Shown: piece by piece, positions 53,455-62,056 of the stretch
Numbering within the stretch: the stretch's first letter is position 1
Layout: the number at the start of each line of letters is the position of its first letter
From: CAIJXB01 sp964439595
GTDB lineage: Bacteria > Chlamydiota > Chlamydiia > Chlamydiales > Rhabdochlamydiaceae
Assembly: GCA_964439595.1 (NCBI GenBank)
Contig: CAYTOK010000011.1
Coordinates: 1 to 64,000, forward strand
Reading direction: 5' to 3'
Length of the DNA: 64,000 nucleotides
Translations under genes and position numbers: made by a program
The notes under the pieces: generated by a model
What the model saw: only the letters and a program-made list of their open reading frames with translations
Told to the model about the DNA's origin: nothing
Databases searched by the model: none

Positions 53455-54644
53455 GAAATTACTCCTAATTTTTTACCTGCTTTTGCAAAAGCCTCTAAGG
53501 CTTTATCTAAATGTGCCTGCTCATGACCCGCACTCATCTGCGTTCTAATACGAGCAAGGCCTTTGGGAACGACGGGAAAAGAAAAACCAATGACATAGAC
53601 ACCCTCTTCTAAAAGGAGTGAAGCAATTTCCTTAGCTAATTTTGCATCTCCTAACATAACCGGAATAATCGGGTGAACACCGGGAACAAGTTCAAATCCC
53701 AAGCTTTCCATTCCTTTGCGAAAATAGGCACTATTAGCCTTTAATTTTTGTCTAAGGCCATCACCTTCTTTAACAAGATCCAATACCTTAAGGGACGCCG
53801 CCGCAATAGAGGGCATTAATGTGTTTGAAAATAGATAAGGTCTCGACCTTTGCCTTAGCCACTCTATTATCTCTTTCTTCCCGCTAGTATAGCCTCCGGA
53901 AGCTCCACCTAACGCCTTACCCAAAGTGCCTGTTAAAATATCTATTCGCCCCATAACCTGGCAATATTCAGGCGTCCCTCGTCCTCCATCTCCTATAAAT
54001 CCTGTAGCATGAGAATCATCAACCATGACTAAAGCCCCATACTTATCGGCAAGGTCACAAATAGCTGAAAGATTGGCAATCACGCCATCCATAGAAAAAA
54101 CCCCATCGGTGGCAATCAATTTAACAGGACAGCCTGAAGCCTCTATCAATTGCTTTTCCAAATCAGCCATGTCATTATTCGCATAACGCAACCTTTTAGC
54201 CTTACAAAGTCTAATACCATCAATAATACTAGCATGATTTAAACTGTCACTAATAACGGCATCTTGCTCACCTAGAATCGTCTCAAAAAGACCTCCGTTA
54301 GCATCGAAACAAGAGGTATATAAAATAGTATCTTCTGTTCCTAAAAACTCGCTAATCTTCTTTTCCAATTCTTTGTGCACATCCTGTGTTCCGCAAATAA
54401 AACGCACAGAAGATAATCCAAAACCATGATCCGAAAGACCTTGTCTAGCAGCTATTTCTACTTCAGGATGATGAGCTAATCCAAGATAATTGTTAGCGCA
54501 AAGATTAATAACTTCCTTGCCACCCACAGTAATTACAGCTTTTTGAGGGGACGTTATAACCCTTTCTTCTTTATACAAACCTCCAAGACGCAATTCTTGA
54601 AGTTCTTTTCGAATCCTCTTCAGCAATTCTTGTTTTTCTTCCAT
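53451..54644 (-). CDS. kbl: Glycine C-acetyltransferase (2-amino-3-ketobutyrate CoA ligase)
   Basis: A 397-residue PLP enzyme that splits the Tdh product with CoA into glycine and acetyl-CoA. The cofactor lysine lies in GTLGKALGGASGGY; other landmarks are CANNYLGLAHHPE and DDSHATGFIG. ATG 54644 is chosen because it gives the usual family length and follows AAAGAGAG; a longer frame to 54734 has no support. First gene of the kbl-tdh operon. Confidence 0.96.
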   Translation of the reverse strand: MEEKQELLKRIRKELQELRLGGLYKEERVITSPQKAVITVGGKEVINLCANNYLGLAHHPEVEIAARQGLSDHGFGLSSVRFICGTQDVHKELEKKISEFLGTEDTILYTSCFDANGGLFETILGEQDAVISDSLNHASIIDGIRLCKAKRLRYANNDMADLEKQLIEASGCPVKLIATDGVFSMDGVIANLSAICDLADKYGALVMVDDSHATGFIGDGGRGTPEYCQVMGRIDILTGTLGKALGGASGGYTSGKKEIIEWLRQRSRPYLFSNTLMPSIAAASLKVLDLVKEGDGLRQKLKANSAYFRKGMESLGFELVPGVHPIIPVMLGDAKLAKEIASLLLEEGVYVIGFSFPVVPKGLARIRTQMSAGHEQAHLDKALEAFAKAGKKLGVIS

Positions 54645-54837
54645 AAGGCTCTCTTTTAAAACTAATACAAATGTTATGCCTTTTTTCTTAATAATTGTAA
54701 ACATTTCCTGAAAACTAGCAGAACCTCTTAACACTCAGGCCAAAAAAAAACGCCTTAAAAAAAACACCCCTCTTTTGCAGAAAAACCCCACACACAAAAT
54801 TGTTTTTTTGTTAGAATTTTTAAAACAAGGATACCTC

Positions 54838-55794
54838 ATGAATAAATTCACAAAGACCTTTTCCCTACTAAAAAACTCTCATTTTGCACACATAAAACAA
54901 CAACCACCTCTATACTTCTTATTAAGATATAAACTATATATATCTCAAGAAATATTATTCACAATTAAAAAAACAAAAAACTATTTCTATGCAAAATTAA
55001 TAACAACCATCTTAATTACTTTTCTTATACCCCTTCCCGGACATACTCAAGACCTACCTAAGCCACCTATTGATAAATTTCTAACAAATATTCAAAGTCA
55101 TAAAAAACCCTCTGGCCTTAATCACGTAAACTGCATTTATGTCATTAACCTAGATAAAAGACCTGAGCGGTGGGAAAGAACTCGCATTTTTTTTGAAGAA
55201 CAAAATCTATACGCCAATCGTGTAAGCGCCGTTAATGGCTGGGTAATACCCACATGGACCAAGCTGCAGCTTAGTGGCCCGACACACCTTTTTTTATCAG
55301 GAGGAGAAATAGGATGCTTTCTCAGCCACCTCTCTATCTATCAAGACGCTTTAAATGAACACTTCAATGCCGTATGGATCTGTGAAGATGACATTACATT
55401 CACAGATAATCCTAATCTACTTGATGCATACATAGAGGAACTCTCTATAATCGATCCGGACTGGGACATGCTATATACTGATAACTCTACTCATGGCATG
55501 GGGGATCAAAAACCAAGAAAAGGACAAAACAACTACACACCTTTATATTATTCAATCAGTGAAAACCTCTTACGAGTTCATGGAAGACACGGGCTCCATT
55601 CTGTGATTTTCTCTTCAAAGGGACTAGAAAAAATCACAAACTACTTTAAATCCGTTTACCTTTTCTCTCCCCTAGACGTAGACATTCACTACGTCCCGAC
55701 TCTTAAAGAGTACTCCGTTAAAAAAAACGTAGCGACGGCTTTAAATACTTCCTCCGACACCTCTATAGGAAGCTCACTCAACCAGGGACTCTAA
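54838..55794 (+). CDS. Family 25 glycosyltransferase with membrane or signal segment
   Basis: A 318-residue GT25-type enzyme, a family that moves galactose or glucose onto LPS or onto collagen-like hydroxylysine. Family motifs: VINLDKRPERWERT, SAVNGW, GEIGCFLSHLSIYQDAL, and the DxD-like CEDDITF. A hydrophobic segment at about residues 54-68 precedes the enzyme, so it is either membrane-anchored or exported. ATG 54838 follows AAGGA. A second GT25 lies at 58672-59607 on the opposite strand; the two are related but clearly different. Confidence 0.85.
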   Translation: MNKFTKTFSLLKNSHFAHIKQQPPLYFLLRYKLYISQEILFTIKKTKNYFYAKLITTILITFLIPLPGHTQDLPKPPIDKFLTNIQSHKKPSGLNHVNCIYVINLDKRPERWERTRIFFEEQNLYANRVSAVNGWVIPTWTKLQLSGPTHLFLSGGEIGCFLSHLSIYQDALNEHFNAVWICEDDITFTDNPNLLDAYIEELSIIDPDWDMLYTDNSTHGMGDQKPRKGQNNYTPLYYSISENLLRVHGRHGLHSVIFSSKGLEKITNYFKSVYLFSPLDVDIHYVPTLKEYSVKKNVATALNTSSDTSIGSSLNQGL

Positions 55795-55923
55795 TAAAGA
55801 CTCCTATACAGACCTGAGTAAAAGCCCCTGCGCAACGAACTTAAGCATTTAATAACCAAATAATTAACTTTTTTACAAAGCAAAAAAGACTCCTCTTTCT
55901 GGCTATATATTAATAAAACCAGG

Positions 55924-55992
55924 TTATACAGACGAAAAATTAGATTACAAAAACCGTCTGAATAATGTAATAATGAGATTATACAGACGAAA
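55924..55992 (+). repeat. Direct repeats upstream of the ATPase pseudogene
   Basis: TTATACAGACGAAA occurs at 55924-55937 and again at 55979-55992, with a partial inverted copy (CCGTCTG) between. The second copy lies 15 bases before the pseudogene ATG and may be part of its promoter or leader. Confidence 0.55.
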
Positions 55993-56007
55993 TTAGGGGA
56001 ATTACCT

Positions 56008-56300
56008 ATGTTTTTTGGAAGAGAATCTGAGCTTGAACAATTAGAAAATTTTCTATAAAAAACAGCAGCTGACTACAACTTCTCATAGAAAACAGAAGAG
56101 GCACACTAACTCCGTCCCCAAGGACGAAGTTTGCGAGTGTCCGCAGGATCAAAACCTGGTTGCCAGATAGATTTATTAATCTAGGCAAAATACATAACAT
56201 ATCTTGTAGAAATACCTACCAAAGAGAACTTTCTAAACAAGTCATCAAGGAAAACTTCTTTAGCAACTTGATTACCTTCGACGATCTCCTAAAGAATTAA
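56008..56300 (+). pseudogene. Remnant of an AAA-type ATPase gene
   Basis: The start MFFGRESELEQLENFL (56008-56055) is the typical N-terminus of bacterial/archaeal-type AAA ATPases, then an in-frame TAA. Further on, GCQIDLLI (56158-56181) followed by TAG and AKYITYLVEI, and finally FFSNLITFDDLLKN to a TAA at 56300, match the C-terminal end of the same family in a shifted frame. More than 300 codons of the middle, with the Walker motifs, are missing. This is a decayed gene with a large deletion, two stops and at least one frameshift. Confidence 0.75.
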
Positions 56301-56327
56301 AAGGAGGGGTTTTAAAAACTCCTCCTT
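56301..56327 (+). terminator. Possible terminator after ATPase remnant
   Basis: AAGGAGG (56301-56307) pairs with CCTCCTT (56321-56327) across a 13-base A/T-rich loop. It lies directly after the pseudogene stop and before the convergent glycosyltransferase gene. Moderate strength. Confidence 0.45.
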
Positions 56328-56355
56328 CTCCTCTAGCTCCCTCAAAAGCTTTCCT

Positions 56356-57159
56356 CTACCAAACAGAGCTTTTCCTATCTAAGTGATAAATAAAAGGACC
56401 TTCTTCAAAAGTACCATAAAGATATGTTCCATAGTCTAAATGCGCTTTAATATCTTTTGCTATATCTTCAAGCTCGGCAGGGTGCATTCTATGCTCCATA
56501 AAAGTTTTCTCTTCGCCAATTTTAGGAAGCACAAAGTTCTCATAATAGTCCTTTCTGGCAATATGATCATTATCACTCCACCCACCCGTTCTAATAAGTG
56601 GGAAATCACTGCCTCCTTCCACATAATCATCCATTATCCGATCATAACAGTTACTCTTTCCCCAAGTATTTATCCCAGAATTAAGCCTTACATGCTTGAT
56701 ATTATGATTTTTATCCATAGCAGCTACAAGTCCATCTAAATCTAGAGGAACTAAAAGCTCAAAATCATCTTGGTGTAAAAATACATACTCTGTCTCTACA
56801 CTTTTAAGAGCTTCTCTAACTGCTCCCACTAAGCACTTATGTTCACTACAAAACACAAGTGTCGTATTTTGAAAATGCGGGTGTGAAGCAACTAATTTTT
56901 GCAGCCTTATCTTCAGCTCCTCATAAGCTGGGATATCAGCCGAGTTTTTAGCTCCATCACAAACAATAACCTTAGGCATGCGAGCAAAATTAGGAATATT
57001 TCTCATAAAACTATATTGCGTCATCTCCAAAATAATAGTTCTAGGGTATGACTGACAAGGGGACAGTGTTGTAATTAAAGTCACTTTTTCTGAGGCGCTA
57101 AGAGCAAACGGAATAAGAATAATACTTACTATAAATAACACTATTTTTTGTTTTAACAT
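56356..57159 (-). CDS. Exported glycosyltransferase-like protein
   Basis: A 267-residue protein with a signal peptide (MLKQKIVLFIVSIILIPFALSAS). The mature part resembles a short family 2-type glycosyltransferase: a beta-strand opening (VTLITTLSPC), a conserved acidic loop EYVFLHQDDFEL in the place of the DxD sugar-nucleotide site, and a second acidic patch (GGWSDNDH). It is the last gene of a four-gene operon with two methyltransferases and a GT25, 10 bases after the preceding gene and with AAGGA before its ATG. Enzyme class is likely; donor and acceptor are unknown. Confidence 0.65.
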   Translation of the reverse strand: MLKQKIVLFIVSIILIPFALSASEKVTLITTLSPCQSYPRTIILEMTQYSFMRNIPNFARMPKVIVCDGAKNSADIPAYEELKIRLQKLVASHPHFQNTTLVFCSEHKCLVGAVREALKSVETEYVFLHQDDFELLVPLDLDGLVAAMDKNHNIKHVRLNSGINTWGKSNCYDRIMDDYVEGGSDFPLIRTGGWSDNDHIARKDYYENFVLPKIGEEKTFMEHRMHPAELEDIAKDIKAHLDYGTYLYGTFEEGPFIYHLDRKSSVW

Positions 57160-57169
57160 AAATCCATCC

Positions 57170-57922
57170 TTAAAATTTTCTCAATAAAAAAGAGCTTCTG
57201 TCATCAATAATAGATACAATTTCACAAGAATCAAGGAGTTTTTGCAATGCCTCTCTTCTCGTTTGAATGCCGTTTACAACCCAAGGAAAATTGGAATATA
57301 ACACATAACCTCCACTGCGCACTTTAGGAAGAAATAAAGCAACATCCTCTAAAGAACCTTCTTCAGAATAGTTCCCATCAATATGTAAAAAATCAATCGA
57401 TGTCGCTTCAAAAATAGAAGCAACCTCTTTTGAAGGCTGCTTAAGAACCTCACAAAAAGATTTTAATCGCCACTTCCTATGCATCTGTAAAAAAGAGCGA
57501 AAAACAGCTTTCATATCAAGTGTTTGCCACCAAGCTATATTAGGATCTAACTCTGAACAATTTTTTATAGCTTCTTCATTGGACCAAGGATCTATTGCAT
57601 AGACCTTTCCCTTTTGTAAATATTTCAAAGTAGCAGCTACCGGTAGTAGCGTTGACCCAGTAAATACACCGATCTCTACACAAATAGAAGGCTTTTCTAA
57701 TAAAGTTAGCTCCATAAGCAATCTCGCTTTTTCTTCAGAGCACCAACTATTTTCTAAATGCGCAATAACCGCATGTTCTAACTGCAAAAAAGCGGGGGCG
57801 TTTACCTTTTGTCTTGCTCCCTCTTTTTCCAAAAAATGATAGTTCCAATCCGCACTAAGGAAAGTATTAAAGAACAAAACACTCAAAAAAAATCCGATTC
57901 TATATAAATAAAAACAACGCAT
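57170..57922 (-). CDS. Exported Methyltransf_24-type methyltransferase 1
   Basis: A 250-residue protein with a signal peptide ending FLSADWNYHF. The enzyme part has SAM motif I (CVEIGVFTGSTLLPVAATL), the acidic strand end AIDPW and the motif FLHIDGNYSEEGSLEDVALF with GGYVLYSN, typical of Methyltransf_24 O-methyltransferases. These often methylate sugars or small phenolics. It shares the ADWN sequence after the signal peptide with the kinase-like family at 21.9-26 kb. AGGAGG precedes the ATG. Its closest relative is the next gene. Confidence 0.8.
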   Translation of the reverse strand: MRCFYLYRIGFFLSVLFFNTFLSADWNYHFLEKEGARQKVNAPAFLQLEHAVIAHLENSWCSEEKARLLMELTLLEKPSICVEIGVFTGSTLLPVAATLKYLQKGKVYAIDPWSNEEAIKNCSELDPNIAWWQTLDMKAVFRSFLQMHRKWRLKSFCEVLKQPSKEVASIFEATSIDFLHIDGNYSEEGSLEDVALFLPKVRSGGYVLYSNFPWVVNGIQTRREALQKLLDSCEIVSIIDDRSSFLLRKF

Positions 57923-57931
57923 TCACACCTC

Positions 57932-58672
57932 CTAGTCGTGTATTTTCTTTAAAAGACAGGCATTTCCTTGCTCTATTTCCTCGACAAGCTCATAGGATAA
58001 GAAAAAAGAAGGCAACAGGAATAATGCTTCCACTTTGGGCAAAGAAACTCCCTCAGAAACAAGCAAATTAGAAAAGAATACATAACCTCCTATTTTTACC
58101 TTAGGTAAATAAAGTAAAAGATCCTGTAAAAAACCTTCTTTAGATGGATTACCGTCTATATGAATAAAATCAATGGGGGGAAGTACGGTCGCAGCCTTAG
58201 CAGAAGTTTTTGCTACAACTCTTACATAGGGATCTAATTGCCGTTTTTTTTTCATCTCAAGAAAAGAAGAAAATACTTCTTTCATATCAATAGAAGACCA
58301 CCACTTTTTATGTTCATCCTCTATTTTCCAATATTTAACTGCTTCTACATTATCCCAAGCATCTACAGCAAATATCTTCCCCTTTTTAATATGTTTTAAT
58401 GTACTAGCAATAGGTAAAATTGTAGCCCCGGCAAAAACACCAATCTCAACACAAACTTTAGGTTTTCTTAGAAAAACAAAATCCATTAATAAAGAAGCTT
58501 TTTCTGAAGAACACCAACTTCCCTGTGATTCTTGCAATATTTGCGATTTATGTTCTTGAAAAGATAAATTCTTCTCTAGAAGACCCCTCTCTTCTTTCCA
58601 AGACAGACCTGCAAAACCAGTTACAGAATTTAGCGACAGTAAAGCAAAAAACAGCAGGATATAAAATTTCAT
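57932..58672 (-). CDS. Exported Methyltransf_24-type methyltransferase 2
   Basis: A 246-residue paralogue of the preceding enzyme, with signal peptide (ending SVTGFAG). SAM motif I is CVEIGVFAGATILPIASTL, then AVDAW and FIHIDGNPSKEGFLQDLLLY with GGYVFFSN. Its ATG shares one base with the stop of the GT25 gene (TAATG), so it is coupled to it. SAM supply outside the cytoplasm is not known, so either the signal segment acts as a membrane anchor with the enzyme inside, or the protein is delivered to the host. Confidence 0.8.
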   Translation of the reverse strand: MKFYILLFFALLSLNSVTGFAGLSWKEERGLLEKNLSFQEHKSQILQESQGSWCSSEKASLLMDFVFLRKPKVCVEIGVFAGATILPIASTLKHIKKGKIFAVDAWDNVEAVKYWKIEDEHKKWWSSIDMKEVFSSFLEMKKKRQLDPYVRVVAKTSAKAATVLPPIDFIHIDGNPSKEGFLQDLLLYLPKVKIGGYVFFSNLLVSEGVSLPKVEALFLLPSFFLSYELVEEIEQGNACLLKKIHD

Positions 58673-59607
58673 TAATTAACTCTGCTGTAATTAGGAGCTC
58701 CATTATCTGAGAGAGCTTTAAGCTGGTTAGATACCACATCTCTTTGTAAGGAATACATCTTAATACCAGAAGGTAAGTAGTATTCCATATCATAAGGTAA
58801 AAAAACAGAATAACGCTTACAAAAATCTAAAATTTTCTTTATTCCGCTTCTGCGTAAAATCATAGAATGCGCACCGAAACGAGACCCCTTTAAAATAAAA
58901 GTATTACCAACAGGTTTATTTACATAATATTGACTTAAGGACTTAGGGTTAAAATTAGGTTTTTTAGCCATACCTTTACTTGGAACATAGGAACCATCTG
59001 CAGCGCGAATATCTTGATCAGTAAATAAAACATCCCAATTAGAAACTCCCACTAGATCATCTAGCTCCTCAATTAGTGAGGAAATTTCCCTTGGATTTGT
59101 TATTACGTCTATGTCATCTTCCATAACCCAAATAGTTTTGTATCCAGAGTTATATGCATCTTGTAAAACAGAAAGATGACTTAAAGAAATCCCGATAGTT
59201 CCTCTAGCGGTAGCATGACAAAAATATGTCTGGCCATATGTTTGTATTATCTCATGTGTCGGCTCAAAATTATTTTCCGGCAAATAACTAGTCCCCCAAA
59301 TCCCCCCCTTCATTCCAGGAGCAAACTTAAGTCCTATGTCGTTTATAGCTTCTAGAGATAGTTTCCAGCCATTCACTGCAGAAAAGCGGTAAGGATATAT
59401 TCCGTAAGGATGTAATTGGTCAGTGCATTTTTGGAATTTTTCAGGCCTCTCATCTAAATTAATCATATAAATAAAATCAATATTGCGCATTTTAGATACG
59501 CTTGTTTTACCTTCCGCTTTTTTAAAATGATCTTCTAAGCGAGCATATCCGGGTAAAAAAACACAAAAACAACATAGGGCAATAACACTATTATATAAAA
59601 TATTCAC
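58672..59607 (-). CDS. Exported family 25 glycosyltransferase
   Basis: A 311-residue GT25-type enzyme with a signal peptide (MNILYNSVIALCCFCVFLPGYA). Motifs: YMINLDERPEKFQKC, FSAVNGW, GTIGISLSHLSVLQDAY and the metal-binding MEDDIDV. Start GTG with AAAGGAG six bases upstream. It heads the operon with the two methyltransferases and the GT2-like gene, behind a good promoter. Confidence 0.88.
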   Translation of the reverse strand: MNILYNSVIALCCFCVFLPGYARLEDHFKKAEGKTSVSKMRNIDFIYMINLDERPEKFQKCTDQLHPYGIYPYRFSAVNGWKLSLEAINDIGLKFAPGMKGGIWGTSYLPENNFEPTHEIIQTYGQTYFCHATARGTIGISLSHLSVLQDAYNSGYKTIWVMEDDIDVITNPREISSLIEELDDLVGVSNWDVLFTDQDIRAADGSYVPSKGMAKKPNFNPKSLSQYYVNKPVGNTFILKGSRFGAHSMILRRSGIKKILDFCKRYSVFLPYDMEYYLPSGIKMYSLQRDVVSNQLKALSDNGAPNYSRVN

Positions 59608-59642
59608 AAATAACTCCTTTGAGTAAAAAGCGGAAATTCGAA

Positions 59643-59672
59643 ATTCTACCTTTTTTTTCCCGTTTATTGCAA
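59643..59672 (-). promoter_or_regulatory. Promoter of the GT25-methyltransferase operon
   Basis: On the reverse strand TTGCAA (59667-59672) and TAGAAT (59643-59648) have an 18-base, G/A-rich spacer, about 36 bases before the GTG start. Confidence 0.6.
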
Positions 59673-60281
59673 AGGATCTTGCTGAAAATCGCTAATATTA
59701 AAGTGCCTTATTATAAAAGCTCTTTAACAATGCGTGGAATTTCCTTTATCATGTAAAAAATAACGATAAATTTTTAACTCATTCAAATGCCTAAAAGAAA
59801 TCTTTTTTCTTCCATAAAAATATGGATGGAGAGCATGCTTCTTGTCTTTCTGAATTTCACTGTAACAGGACCCATATGAGACTCGATCGCAATAATATAA
59901 TCTATTTTCGCTTTACTTCCTATTTTCTCCCTATCCGAAAAAAATAAGTTAGCCCTTCTAGAGCTCTCTATAAGCTAAAAGCTCTTGTCCCATAAACCGC
60001 TACGCTACTTATGTTGTGCATTACATTCCTCAAATAGTGATAGTTTTTCTACTTTGTCCTGGAGCATGGAAATGAAGTGATGTTTTTTTAATAAAATCTG
60101 ACAGCTATTTCCTGTCTAAGCAACAAGATAAAAATAGTGATCCTTTGGATTAGTCGCTCCAACTATATTGAAAAACTATACAGACTCTCTTAGATCTAAA
60201 TTATTTGCTGTCATGGGATGCAGAGTATTTTTTTGGCTGTGTTTATTTGCAGTTAAAGATCTAGAATTTTCCTATAAATAA
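59673..60281. other. Long intergenic region without a clear gene
   Basis: Some 600 bases with stops in all frames and no family resemblance I can see. Given the gene remains on its right side it is probably decayed sequence. Confidence 0.5.
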
Positions 60282-60309
60282 AGAGGGAACCCTTTATGAG
60301 GTTCCCTCT
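60282..60309 (-). terminator. Terminator downstream of autotransporter remnant
   Basis: A 10-base perfect stem (AGAGGGAACC / GGTTCCCTCT) with an 8-base loop; read leftwards it is followed by TTTATTTAT. It lies 25 bases beyond the remnant's stop codon and probably served the lost gene. Confidence 0.7.
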
Positions 60310-60334
60310 GCCTAGGAAAAACACTTCTATCCTT

Positions 60335-60540
60335 TTAAAATCCGAAACGAACCTCTCCCCCATAGCTATGATCGCTATAGCCACCTTTAAACTCTCCATT
60401 ATAGTAAAGACCTACGGTGAGTAGATCATCTAACATGGATCCTGTGACACTAACTCCTGGAGATACTAGGCTGCGACTTGGAAATTATCCTATTACAGAG
60501 AAGGGAATCGTTGTTCTAACTACGAACGTACTTGAAGGTT
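60335..60540 (-). pseudogene. C-terminal remnant of an autotransporter beta-barrel gene
   Basis: The reverse strand encodes VRTTIPFSVIG, a TAA stop, then FPSRSLVSPGVSVTG and LTVGLYYNGEFKGGYSDHSY, ending GGEVRFGF and a stop. This is the closing part of an autotransporter barrel, with the typical YxGEF strand pair and final phenylalanine. An internal stop and the absence of any upstream passenger or barrel coding sequence show that the gene is broken. It could come from a Pmp-type or other autotransporter. Confidence 0.65.
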
Positions 60541-60554
60541 ATCTCAGAGATTGA

Positions 60555-60632
60555 CTAATCCAGGAATGTACAAATGTGCTTAGTCTGCAAGTGGTTTTTG
60601 AAGCTTGGAGTATATGTAACTCGTTTGGCCAT
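60555..60632 (-). CDS. Short open frame with strong ribosome binding site
   Basis: A 25-codon frame starting MAKRVTYTPSFKNH, preceded by AAAAGGAGGAG at good spacing. No relation to known small proteins is seen. It lies just upstream of the autotransporter remnant and could be the leftover start of a deleted gene. Whether it is translated is unknown. Confidence 0.3.
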   Translation of the reverse strand: MAKRVTYTPSFKNHLQTKHICTFLD

Positions 60633-60714
60633 GGTTTTCTCCTCCTTTTACGAGGAATTTTACACTATTTCATTTCTTATTGCGCTATCCAGTTTGCGGG
60701 AGGGCACTAAAGAC

Positions 60715-60753
60715 AAAAGCAACCAAGGTGTGTTTTATACCTTGGCTGCTTTT
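60715..60753 (-). terminator. Terminator of the hypothetical gene at 60763
   Basis: A 15-base stem with one mismatch (AAAAGCAACCAAGGT / ACCTTGGCTGCTTTT) and a 9-base loop, 10 bases beyond the stop codon of the leftward gene. Confidence 0.88.
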
Positions 60754-60762
60754 ATTAGCTTT

Positions 60763-61509
60763 TTATGCAGAAGTAGCTTTATTGCAACAAGATAAAGATC
60801 CAAGTAGCCTATAAAGCCCACTAAATACGGACTGTACTTTTGTAGATAAAAAAGAAAGGCATCCCGTGTTTTCTTGTGTAGTCACTCTTTCAGAAAAGAG
60901 CTTATAGTCAGGATCAATTCCTAATTGGAAATCAGGATCTTCGCCCTTAAAAAGCTTTTCGAGAAAACCTGGAGAGGCTGGAATTCCGCTTCCGTTATCC
61001 AAAGGGCAGCTATTGCATGCTAACACTGAAAGGCCAGTGTGATCAGTTTGATCGTGCCTTTGGTTTATCGCTCTATCGAGATTACCTCCTGAATTATATA
61101 CCCAAGAAGGATCTTTGCTTTCTAGGCCACAGCGTCTATGAAGAACTAAAACACCTTCTAGAGAGGATATCTTAGCAGAAGCTCTCACCAGATCAGAACG
61201 ATCTTCAGAAAGTGTCATTACAGAAACGATTCTTTGAGAAGTCTCTCGTCCTTTGATGTGAATGGCTATTCCAGGGCGAAATCTCCCATCAACAAAACGC
61301 ATTACAGGATATGTCATATATTGCTTGTGTGTACTATGAATGTAGTCATCTAGTCCCTTGTTAGGCTCAGTCATATTCAATTCATGCAAATTTTTCACTT
61401 CTTGATGATATTTTTTAAATAAATTCGTAATGTAATCAGGTGCTATTGCCTTTTCTGCAGAGGTAGTAATTCCTAAAAAACTTCTTACTGAGTTTGCAAT
61501 GCTAATCAT
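60763..61509 (-). CDS. Hypothetical protein with cysteine-rich C-terminus
   Basis: A 248-residue protein with AAAAGGAA upstream of its ATG. No signal peptide; the N-terminal 20 residues are mildly hydrophobic. The central part has VVSVMTLSEDRSD-like strands and a CGLESKDPSWVYNSGGN stretch. The end (SCCNKATSA) follows a hydrophobic segment with several cysteines that could be lipid-modified in a host cell. No family recognised; an effector is possible but unproven. Confidence 0.65.
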   Translation of the reverse strand: MISIANSVRSFLGITTSAEKAIAPDYITNLFKKYHQEVKNLHELNMTEPNKGLDDYIHSTHKQYMTYPVMRFVDGRFRPGIAIHIKGRETSQRIVSVMTLSEDRSDLVRASAKISSLEGVLVLHRRCGLESKDPSWVYNSGGNLDRAINQRHDQTDHTGLSVLACNSCPLDNGSGIPASPGFLEKLFKGEDPDFQLGIDPDYKLFSERVTTQENTGCLSFLSTKVQSVFSGLYRLLGSLSCCNKATSA

Positions 61510-62056
61510 ATTACAATTCCTTTTGTTATTTTATAATAATTAAAGAATAATTATACATTATACGTGTGTTTATTGCAATTTTTTTCTTGTTTGTTAGCGT
61601 TTTTCAGCAATTGGGGCGATCTAAATCTCTAAGGAAGCCTGCAGGGGTAAAAAAAATTCTTCTTGCTCTATGAAAAGATTTTCACGGCACTAAATTAAAA
61701 AGCCCTTAAAAATGGTTTTAGACGTGTTTTATAAATATAAAAAATGACGAATTGCAAAGTAATGCACTCATTATAAACAACTTAAAAAAAACCTCTAACG
61801 CTTAAACTAAGTCATTTCCAAATAAATACACACCTCCATATTAACTAGGAGTACGCATGGTCACCTGAAATTGTACATTGTCATCTTACTCCCCTGATTT
61901 ACATTAGAACAGATCTTCCTCAGACCGCATTTACTTTACCCTATAGATTTTCCTATAGGACGCTTTATAAAAGAGATCCTAAAAAAATCAAACTTGCGAA
62001 ATTTAGAAAAACAAAATAAAATACCGGACAAAACTCAGGAGCCCCCACCAAATTCT
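61510..62056. other. Region upstream of the exostosin-like gene
   Basis: About 550 bases. AGGAGTACGC precedes an ATG at 61857 that meets a stop after three codons. From about 61900 the frame of the downstream gene is open without a start (LEQIFLRPHLLYPIDFPIG...), so it may hold decayed coding sequence fused to the gene's leader. No other feature seen. Confidence 0.4.

Noticed and set aside
54775..54837. Upstream TTG start for the GT25 gene
   Set aside because: No ribosome binding site; the ATG at 54838 follows AAGGA.
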